A stretch of DNA of 64,000 nucleotides from Proteobacteria bacterium UBA2363 (GTDB lineage Bacteria; Pseudomonadota; Gammaproteobacteria; Xanthomonadales; UBA2363). Below are positions 18,904 to 24,405 of the stretch, piece after piece (within the stretch, counting starts at the first letter, position 1; every line of letters begins with the position of its first letter). The notes under the pieces are model-generated. The model did not search any database and was not told where the DNA came from. It saw only the letters and a program-made list of their open reading frames with translations. The stretch spans positions 1,882-65,881 of the forward strand of contig DDTN01000008.1 of NCBI GenBank assembly GCA_002344355.1. Reading direction: 5' to 3'. Both the position numbers and the translations under genes were made by a program.

Positions 18904-19056
18904 TCAGAAATCGATGCAGCGACCGTTCTTCTCCCAGTCGCCGTAGCGCGTCGGTTCCGGCCCCCTGCGTCCGCCGATCTCCACCGGGCGCACGGCGTCG
19001 TCCCGGTCGGGTTCCGACTCGGTGGCGGTCTCGTCGCGGGGGTCGGGCTCGTGCAT
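18904..19056 (-). CDS. succinate dehydrogenase assembly factor 4 (DUF1674 family)
   Basis: This 50-residue protein ends in GPEPTRYGDWEKNGRCIDF, the highly conserved C-terminal signature of the SdhAF4/DUF1674 family, which in mitochondria binds flavinylated SdhA and promotes SdhA-SdhB assembly. The N-terminal half is acidic and disordered. The ATG at 19056 is preceded by AAGG. It lies 62 bases upstream of sdhC on the same strand, so it is the first gene of the complex II cluster. Its small size makes it easy to miss in annotation. Confidence 0.88.
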   Translation of the reverse strand: MHEPDPRDETATESEPDRDDAVRPVEIGGRRGPEPTRYGDWEKNGRCIDF

Positions 19057-19179
19057 GATGGCCTTGCAAACGCCTGTGGATGTTAATGCCGGGCGGCCAC
19101 CCCCGGCAAATCCGGGCGCCGCCCTTGGCCAATGGTCGGTGCGCCGCCGTGCAGGCGGTGCGAAGCCAAGGAGATGCCG

Positions 19180-20058
19180 ATGACCGGAGCGCAGTTGCCA
19201 GACCACGCCTTCGCCCTGCCCGACGCCGAGCTGCTGGCGATCACGGGCCCGGACGCCTCGACCTTCGCGCAGGCGCAGTTCACCAACGACGTCGACGCCC
19301 TCGCCGACGGCCAGTGGCACTGGAACGGCTGGCTCGACGCCAAGGGCCGCCTGCAGGCCCTGTTCGGCCTGCTCCGCGAGGACGACCAGCGGCTGCTGGC
19401 CTGGCTGCCCGCGGGCGGTGCCGGGACCCTGGCCGTGGCGCTGTCGCGGTTCCGGTTCCGCAGCAAGGTGCAGATCCAGCCCGATACGGCGCGCACCCTG
19501 GTGGCGGTGCGTGGCGAGGCATCCCCCGGTCCGGGCGTGCTGCCCCTGCCCGCCGACGCGCAGCTCGGTCCCCGCCACCTGCGCCTCGTGGCGAGCACCG
19601 TTGCGCCCGGCGACCGCGTCGCCGTCGATGCCTGGCACGCCGCCGACCTGCGCATGGGCCTGCCCTGGCTGCGCCCGGGCGGCGTGGCCAGCGGCCGCTT
19701 CGTGCCGCAGTGGCTGGGCCTGGAACGCCTTCCTGCTCTGAGCCTGCGCAAGGGCTGCTACCCCGGCCAGGAGATCGTCGCGCGCATCCACTACCTGGGC
19801 CAGAGCCGGCGCGCCCCGGCCCTGGTGGCCGGGGCCGGAGCCGCCCCCGAGGGCGGCTGGCGCGTGCTCGACGACGCCGGTCGCGACCTGGGCGAACTGG
19901 CCGATGCCGTGGCCGACGGCCGGGGCGGCTGGCTGGCCCTGGCCGCCCTGGCCGGCGGAGGCACCGCACCGGTCGCCGCCGTGGCCGGCGGCGAGGAGGC
20001 GCGCCCGGCGGGCGTGCTCGACGCTCCGCACGCGCCATCGGCCAGCGACAGCCCCTGA
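19180..20058 (+). CDS. ygfZ: tRNA-modifying/iron-sulfur maintenance protein YgfZ
   Basis: This 292-residue folate-binding protein of the GcvT/YgfZ superfamily helps to repair or assemble certain iron-sulfur enzymes. The diagnostic motif is KGCYPGQEIVARIHYLG with its conserved Cys, around residues 190-206. The start at 19180 was preferred over the ATG two codons upstream because AAGGAG lies 7 bases before it. It is divergent from the sdh cluster across a 123-base gap that must hold both promoters. The C-terminal 60 residues are Ala/Gly-rich and variable. Confidence 0.93.
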   Translation: MTGAQLPDHAFALPDAELLAITGPDASTFAQAQFTNDVDALADGQWHWNGWLDAKGRLQALFGLLREDDQRLLAWLPAGGAGTLAVALSRFRFRSKVQIQPDTARTLVAVRGEASPGPGVLPLPADAQLGPRHLRLVASTVAPGDRVAVDAWHAADLRMGLPWLRPGGVASGRFVPQWLGLERLPALSLRKGCYPGQEIVARIHYLGQSRRAPALVAGAGAAPEGGWRVLDDAGRDLGELADAVADGRGGWLALAALAGGGTAPVAAVAGGEEARPAGVLDAPHAPSASDSP

Positions 20059-20068
20059 CCTGGGGCAC

Positions 20069-20126
20069 TTGACAACGACGAATTGCTTCGTAATCCTTCG
20101 GGCTGAAATACGACGATGTTCGTATT
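20069..20126. promoter_or_regulatory. promoter-like hexamers with an upstream BlaI-type operator (operator 1)
   Basis: TTGACA (20069-20074) and TAATCC (20091-20096), 16 bases apart, look like a plus-strand promoter; an ACGAA-TTGC-TTCGT palindrome (20078-20091) lies in its spacer. Downstream is AATACGA-CGATGT-TCGTATT (20107-20126), a perfect 7-bp inverted repeat containing the TACGA-N6-TCGTA core shared with operators 2-4. No good -35 fits this operator in the usual geometry, and no gene starts before 20301, so it may be an auxiliary repressor site or serve a long leader. Confidence 0.6.
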
Positions 20127-20243
20127 GACAGCGTCCCGGCGGCGACGGGCGGGGGCAGCAGGCAGCGCCCCACCCCCATCGCCGGGTGCCGCTGTCACCG
20201 GACTCGTCCTGGCGTGTCGCTCACTCGCCTGCCGGCAGCACCG

Positions 20244-20272
20244 TTGACTTGCTACGAACACAATCGTATGAC
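20244..20272 (+). promoter_or_regulatory. promoter with BlaI-type operator in its spacer (operator 2)
   Basis: TTGACT (20244-20249) and TATGAC (20267-20272) are 17 bases apart. The palindrome TACGA-ACACAA-TCGTA occupies 20253-20268, filling most of the spacer and touching the -10. This drives the first small secreted protein gene, whose ATG is 28 bases downstream. The operator begins 9 bases after the start of the -35, exactly as in operator 3. Confidence 0.75.
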
Positions 20273-20300
20273 CGTCCCAGTCCGACCAGAAGGAAATCCC

Positions 20301-20768
20301 ATGACGCGCTCCTCGATGCTCGCCGCCGTCCTCGGCACCGTGCTGTTCGCCGCGCCGCTGCTGGCGAGCGGCCTGAACGCCCTGGCCGAGGCCGACCTCG
20401 CCCCGGACCGCTTTCCAGCGGTCGCCGCCGAGTTGCGCTTGCAGCTGGACGGCGCCGACCGCCATGGGCTCAGCAACGGCCAGCGCGAGCGCGTCCTGCA
20501 GTCGCTGTCCCGCATCGAGGACTGGCTGGCCGAGGACGCTTCCGGCAACCAGCCCCGCATCCACGCAGAGCAACGCCGGATCAACGCGCTGATCGCGCCG
20601 CAGGTGGCCAGCCGCGGCAACGACCGCGCAAACCTGGTGTGCAAGCGGGTCCGCCCGGTCGGATCCAACATCCCGGTCACCGAATGCAAGACCCGCGAGC
20701 AGCTCGCCGCCGAGCAGGCGGCTGCCCGCGAAGCCCTGTCGGACGAGCAGCGTCGCCGCTCGATGTAA
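20301..20768 (+). CDS. small secreted protein, paralogue 1, putative BlaI-regulon member
   Basis: This 155-residue protein has a signal peptide (MTRSSMLAAVLGTVLFAAPLLASG) and no recognised domain. The mature part is helical and charged and ends with a conserved block VCKRVRPVGSNIPVTECKT, in which two cysteines could form a disulfide, followed by a Glu/Ala/Arg helix. Two paralogues in the window (20812 and 22359) share the PE/DxFP start, the LSxxxR(E/Q) helix and this Cys block. An AAGGA site lies 6 bases before the ATG. Its promoter has a TACGA-N6-TCGTA operator. Function unknown; export to the periplasm or beyond is inferred. Confidence 0.85.
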   Translation: MTRSSMLAAVLGTVLFAAPLLASGLNALAEADLAPDRFPAVAAELRLQLDGADRHGLSNGQRERVLQSLSRIEDWLAEDASGNQPRIHAEQRRINALIAPQVASRGNDRANLVCKRVRPVGSNIPVTECKTREQLAAEQAAAREALSDEQRRRSM

Positions 20769-20811
20769 ACTTCCGACCATTCCACTGGTAGTCCCCATCC
20801 TGGAGAACGCG

Positions 20812-21282
20812 ATGATCCGCACCCTGACCACATTGGCCGCCTCCCTGCTGCTGGCGGCCGGCGCCCACGCCAACACCTTCCTGATCACCGACGAGGAACT
20901 CGACCCGGAGATCTTCCCGGCGGTCGCCGAGTCGATCCGCGCCAACCTTCATCGTGCCGCCGAGCCCCGCACGCTGAGCTCGGCCGAACAGCGCCAGGCG
21001 CTGCGCTCGCTGGAGCGCCTCGAGCAGTGGGTCGGCCAGGACGGTTCCCGCAACGAAGGCCGGATCCGCGCCGAGCAGATCCGCTTCAATGCCCTCCTGG
21101 CACCCAAGGTGGCGCGCGACGGACGCGCCGAGAACGATGTGGTGTGCCGCCGGATCCGCGCGGTCGGCAGCAACATCCCGACCACCGACTGCCGGACCCG
21201 CGCCCAGCGCGAACTGGACAAGCAGGCGGCGCAGGAAGAGATCTTCCGCCTTCAGCACCTGCAGTCGCTCGACGGCAGCTGA
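20812..21282 (+). CDS. small secreted protein, paralogue 2
   Basis: This 156-residue protein is a clear relative of the upstream gene, which stops 43 bases before it. The signal peptide is MIRTLTTLAASLLLAAGAHA. The mature part starts NTFLITDEELDPEIFPAVAES, carries LSSAEQRQALRSLERLEQW and ends with VCRRIRAVGSNIPTTDCRT and a charged helix. I see no separate promoter, so it is probably cotranscribed with paralogue 1 under operator 2. A GGAG site precedes the ATG. A strong hairpin at 21314 follows its stop. Function unknown. Confidence 0.85.
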   Translation: MIRTLTTLAASLLLAAGAHANTFLITDEELDPEIFPAVAESIRANLHRAAEPRTLSSAEQRQALRSLERLEQWVGQDGSRNEGRIRAEQIRFNALLAPKVARDGRAENDVVCRRIRAVGSNIPTTDCRTRAQRELDKQAAQEEIFRLQHLQSLDGS

Positions 21283-21313
21283 CGACGCCACCCGCGTCCC
21301 TTCGCGGGGCGCA

Positions 21314-21348
21314 GCCCGGACGGCGCGGACATTCCGCGCCGTCCGGGC
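21314..21348 (+). terminator. perfect 15-bp hairpin after the paralogue 1-2 operon
   Basis: GCCCGGACGGCGCGG (21314-21328), loop ACATT, and CCGCGCCGTCCGGGC (21334-21348) pair without a mismatch. It starts 31 bases after the stop codon. There is no T run, so it is either a T-less terminator, as is common in high-GC genomes, or an mRNA-stabilising 3' structure. It would also shield ssrA from read-through. Confidence 0.65.
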
Positions 21349-21406
21349 ATGCCGGCGTCGCCCGGGCGCCGGACCGAACGGCGGCTGTCCGCCGGCGCCG
21401 CGGCCC

Positions 21407-21435
21407 TTGCCCACCCCCTGCGCCACCCCCATACT
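21407..21435 (+). promoter_or_regulatory. putative ssrA promoter
   Basis: TTGCCC (21407-21412) and CATACT (21430-21435), 17 bases apart, each match four of six consensus bases. The expected transcription start at about 21442 leaves a short 5' leader of about 7 bases before the mature tmRNA, as in other bacteria. Confidence 0.5.
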
Positions 21436-21448
21436 GGCGACGTCCAAC

Positions 21449-21802
21449 GGGGGCGACCTGGCTTCGACGGGGGTCGCAACATCGCTGGGTGCATGCCGAG
21501 GGGGCTACTTTCCTCGTTAATCCAGTGGCAAATCCATAGTTGCCAACGACGACAACTACGCCCTGGCCGCTTAAGGCCTAAGCCCCGGACCCGCTCGTGC
21601 CTGTGCCTGCGGAGTCCGGGTCACTGTCACAGGACCGCCCGATGCTGCCGCCTGCCGGCGCCGGGTTAAACCAAGCAGGCTGGCCCGCCGGTGCGCTTTG
21701 CGCGCCGTGTTGCCGGGGGGCGAGATCAAACGGCGCGCTAAGCATGTAGGACCTGGGGTCGAGTGCTTCCGGACGCGGGTTCGATTCCCGCCGCCTCCAC
21801 CA
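21449..21802 (+). ncRNA. ssrA: transfer-messenger RNA (tmRNA)
   Basis: This is a 354-base tmRNA that rescues stalled ribosomes and tags the nascent protein for proteolysis. The 5' end GGGGGCG pairs with CGCCTCC to form the acceptor stem, with the usual G-U at the third pair, followed by A and an encoded CCA. The tRNA-like domain carries the family GACCTGGCTTCGAC start and a GGTTCGATTCC T arm. The resume codon begins the tag ANDDNYALAA followed by TAA (around 21543-21575). It lies between BlaI-regulated paralogues 2 and 3. Confidence 0.98.
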
Positions 21803-21813
21803 CTCACGAAAGG

Positions 21814-21840
21814 GCCCGGATGACCTCCGGGCTTTTTTTT
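21814..21840 (+). terminator. intrinsic terminator of ssrA
   Basis: GCCCGG (21814-21819) and CCGGGC (21827-21832) form a stem with a 7-base loop followed directly by eight T residues. It starts 12 bases after the CCA end of the tmRNA. It is the only classical T-run terminator I saw in the window. Confidence 0.93.
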
Positions 21841-22290
21841 CGTCCGGAATCGCCGCACCGCGGGCAGCGCCGGCGGTCAGGCCCCGGCGGCAGAGGCCGC
21901 CCGCCGCAGCGAAGCGGCCTGCCGCGACGCCGGAGGCCTGCCGTACCCGCAGCCCCCTGCGCTGGCACGTGCACAGCGCACCCCGACGGGCGAAGTCGAC
22001 GGGGCTCGCGGCGGCGGGTCCGGGACGCCCTCCGTCGACGGGCATCGACGACAGGACGGAACCGGCCACGCCGATCCGACGCGAGCGCGTCGCAGCGGCG
22101 CTGAATCCCGAGCCGCGCTCGGCCCGGTTGCCCGGCCCGGTCCGCCCTGCGCACCGCCCGGGACCTGCCCTGCCCGCCCCGCCTTCCACAGGTCGCGGGC
22201 CGGCCAGGGTCCGGCGCCGGGCCAGGCCTTCGCCCGCGAGGCGCCGTGACGGCGCCGTCCAAGCCAACCGCGGCATCCACGGATCTAACC
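21841..22290. other. 450-base intergenic stretch with no supported gene
   Basis: This lies between the ssrA terminator and the promoter of paralogue 3. The region is uniformly GC-rich; open frames cross it on both strands but none has a convincing start or family resemblance. The 3' end of ssrA is a common integration target for genomic islands, but I see no integrase, no repeat of the tmRNA end and no island here. Confidence 0.6.
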
Positions 22291-22319
22291 TTGTTTTCGT
22301 ACGACACGTGTCGTATGTT
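22291..22319 (+). promoter_or_regulatory. promoter with perfect BlaI-type operator in its spacer (operator 3)
   Basis: TTGTTT (22291-22296) and TATGTT (22314-22319) are 17 bases apart. Between them lies TACGACAC-GTGTCGTA (22300-22315), a fully palindromic 16-mer and the most perfect copy of the shared operator. An extra TCGTA half-site overlaps its left edge. The geometry relative to the -35 and -10 is identical to operator 2. The ATG of paralogue 3 is 39 bases downstream. Confidence 0.78.
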
Positions 22320-22358
22320 TGTCCTGCCACGCTCTGTGGCATACGCAGGAGCAAGCAC

Positions 22359-22856
22359 ATGTCCACGAAATCGCGCTGCACCGGCCTTCTGGCCGCACTT
22401 GCGCTGGTCGCGGCGACCGCCAGCGACGCCAGGACCCTGCTGATCACGGACGACCAGCTCACGCCGGAGACCTTCCCGGAGGCCGCGGCCCTGATCCGAG
22501 AGAGTCTTCCGGTGATCCCGCCCCAGCACCTCAGCAACGCCCGCCGCAACCAGGTCGAGCGGGGACTGCTCGAGATCGAGCGCCTGCTCGCCGACGGACC
22601 GGATCGCCACCGCGACGCCCTGCGCGCCCTGCAGGTGCGGGTGAACCGCGCGCTGGGCCCGGCGATCACCCGGGAGTCCGGGCAGTCGCCGATGGTCTGC
22701 CAGCGCGTCAAGCCGCTCGGGTCGCGGATCGTCACCGTCCAGTGCCTGTCGCGGGAGGACCGCGAGATCGAACAGTGGCGCGCGCGCGACTTCATGGCCA
22801 AGCCGGTCATACCGACCATCCGGCAAGGTCCTATGGCCAGGGTCAGGGTCGACTGA
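22359..22856 (+). CDS. small secreted protein, paralogue 3, putative BlaI-regulon member
   Basis: This 165-residue protein has a signal peptide ending near ATASDA. The mature part opens RTLLITDDQLTPETFPEAAA, nearly the same as paralogue 2, carries HLSNARRNQVERGLLEIERLL and has the Cys block VCQRVKPLGSRIVTVQCLS. Its C-terminal tail (about 25 residues) differs from that of the other two. An AGGAG site lies 7 bases before the ATG, and the operator-3 promoter lies just upstream. It is separated from its paralogues by ssrA. Function unknown. Confidence 0.85.
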   Translation: MSTKSRCTGLLAALALVAATASDARTLLITDDQLTPETFPEAAALIRESLPVIPPQHLSNARRNQVERGLLEIERLLADGPDRHRDALRALQVRVNRALGPAITRESGQSPMVCQRVKPLGSRIVTVQCLSREDREIEQWRARDFMAKPVIPTIRQGPMARVRVD

Positions 22857-22864
22857 CCCGACCC

Positions 22865-22894
22865 GCGCGACCGGTCCGCCCGGACCGGTCGCGC
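22865..22894 (+). terminator. hairpin after paralogue 3
   Basis: GCGCGACCGGTCCG and CGGACCGGTCGCGC are perfect inverted repeats around a 2-base centre (a 13-bp stem if a 4-base loop is allowed). It starts 9 bases after the stop codon and has no T run. It parallels the hairpin after paralogue 2. Confidence 0.6.
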
Positions 22895-22926
22895 CCGCCG
22901 GGGGCACGCGCTGCTAGGCTTCGGAC

Positions 22927-23850
22927 ATGTCCGAACCCGCCATCCGCATCGTCGAGGTCGGCCCGCGCGACGGGCTGCAGAACGAGAAGGCCCTGGTCGC
23001 CACCGCGACCAAGGTCAAGCTCATCCACCGCCTGGCCGATTGCGGCCTGTGCCAGGTCGAGGCGACCAGCTTCGTCAGCCCCAAGTGGGTGCCGCAGCTC
23101 GCCGACGCCGAACAGGTGATGGCCGGTCTGGTGCCGCGGCCGGGGGTGTCCTACCCGGTCCTGGTGCCCAACCTCACCGGACTGGAGCGGGCGCTGGCCG
23201 CCGGCGCCCGGGAAGTGGCGGTGTTCACCGCCGCTTCGGAGGCGTTCAACCGCCGCAACACCAATGCCTCGGTGGAGGAGTCGCTGCAACGCTTCGCCCC
23301 GGTGATGGCGCGCGCCGCCGAGGCCGGGGTGCCGGTGCGCGGCTATGTCTCGACCGTGCTGGGCTGCCCCTACCAGGGCGAGGTGCCCCTGGCCGATGTC
23401 GTGCGGGTCGCCAGCGCCCTGCACGCCATGGGCTGCTTCGAGGTGTCGCTGGGCGACACCATCGGCGTCGGCACCGCGCGCCGGGCCGCGGCCATGGTCC
23501 GGGCGGTCGCCGCCCAGGTGCCGGTCGCGCAGCTCGCCGTGCACTTCCACGACACCTACGGCCAGGCCCTGGCCAACATCCTGGCCTGCCTGGACGAGGG
23601 GGTCGCCACCATCGACAGTTCGGTGGCGGGCCTGGGCGGCTGCCCCTACGCGCGCGGCGCCACCGGCAACGTCGCCACCGAGGATGTCGTCTACCTGCTG
23701 CACGGCCTGGGCCTGGCCACCGGCGTCGACCTCGAGCGCCTGGCGGCGACCGGCGACTGGATCTCGGGCGTGCTCGGGCGCGGCAACGGCAGCCGTGCCG
23801 GCCGGGCCCTGAGCGCACGGCTGGCGGCACAGGCGCCCGACACCGCCTGA
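22927..23850 (+). CDS. mvaB: hydroxymethylglutaryl-CoA lyase
   Basis: This 307-residue TIM-barrel enzyme cleaves HMG-CoA to acetyl-CoA and acetoacetate, the last step of leucine degradation. The N-terminal VEVGPRDGLQNEK carries the catalytic Arg/Asp, and the C-terminal loop SSVAGLGGCPYARGATGN contains the active-site Cys signature of HMG-CoA lyases. The other leucine-degradation genes are not in the window. It is transcribed alone between paralogue 3 and blaI, and no operator copy is seen in front of it. Confidence 0.94.
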   Translation: MSEPAIRIVEVGPRDGLQNEKALVATATKVKLIHRLADCGLCQVEATSFVSPKWVPQLADAEQVMAGLVPRPGVSYPVLVPNLTGLERALAAGAREVAVFTAASEAFNRRNTNASVEESLQRFAPVMARAAEAGVPVRGYVSTVLGCPYQGEVPLADVVRVASALHAMGCFEVSLGDTIGVGTARRAAAMVRAVAAQVPVAQLAVHFHDTYGQALANILACLDEGVATIDSSVAGLGGCPYARGATGNVATEDVVYLLHGLGLATGVDLERLAATGDWISGVLGRGNGSRAGRALSARLAAQAPDTA

Positions 23851-23928
23851 CCGCCCGGCCGGCCGGCGGAGGCTGCGGCCCGGCATCGAATACGGCGTGC
23901 GCAGGGCCGCCGGCCCGGCCTCGTCCAT

Positions 23929-23956
23929 TTGACATTTACGAGGATCATCGTACGAT
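23929..23956 (+). promoter_or_regulatory. promoter of the blaI-like gene with its operator (operator 4)
   Basis: TTGACA (23929-23934) is followed 16 bases later by TACGAT (23951-23956). TACGA-GGATCA-TCGTA occupies 23937-23952, starting 8 bases after the start of the -35, almost as in operators 2 and 3. A third half-site (TACGA, 23951-23955) overlaps the right arm. This fits negative autoregulation by the repressor encoded 39 bases downstream. Confidence 0.75.
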
Positions 23957-23994
23957 CACCCCGTAGGGCCCCGTCCCGGGCCGGACAGGACACC

Positions 23995-24390
23995 ATGGGC
24001 CGAACCCCCAGCAACAAACCCACCGAGGCCGAGCTGGCCATCCTGCAGGTGCTGTGGCTGAAGGGCCCGTGCACCGTGCGCGAGATCTTCGAGGCGCTTT
24101 ACCAGCCCGACGAGACCAGCTACACGACCGCCCTCAAGCTGCTGCAGATCATGCACGGCAAGGGCCTGGTCGAGCGCGACGAATCCCAGCGCGCGCACAG
24201 CTACCGGGCCGCGGTCAGCCAGGCCAGCACCCAGAAGCGCTTCCTCAGCGACGTCGTCGACCGCGTGTTCAACGGCTCCAGCTCGCAACTGGTGCTGCAG
24301 GCGCTGGGCTCGGCGCCGCCGGCCAGCGCCGAGGAGCTGGCGGAGATCCGCGCCCTGCTCGACCGACTCGACATCGACAACAAGCCCTGA
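23995..24390 (+). CDS. BlaI/MecI-type transcriptional repressor
   Basis: This 131-residue winged-helix protein belongs to the family that represses beta-lactamase and related genes until cleaved after signalling by a BlaR1-type protease. The N-terminal domain has TEAELAILQVLWLKGPCTVREI, then the recognition-helix region TSYTTALKLLQIMHGKGLVERDE and the wing (AHSYRAAVS). A helical dimerisation tail follows. The start at 23995 excludes codons that would overlap the promoter. The next gene, 15 bases on, encodes the matching M56 peptidase. No beta-lactamase is nearby. Confidence 0.93.
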   Translation: MGRTPSNKPTEAELAILQVLWLKGPCTVREIFEALYQPDETSYTTALKLLQIMHGKGLVERDESQRAHSYRAAVSQASTQKRFLSDVVDRVFNGSSSQLVLQALGSAPPASAEELAEIRALLDRLDIDNKP

Positions 24391-24405
24391 GGGAGCGCCC
24401 TGGCC

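Noticed and set aside
20125..20153. A second TTGACA at 20125-20130 as a -35 element
   Set aside because: There is no -10-like hexamer at 15-19 bases downstream, where the sequence is almost all G and C.
21841..22358. Genomic island or phage attachment at the ssrA 3' end
   Set aside because: I found no integrase, no second copy of the ssrA end and no change in base composition.
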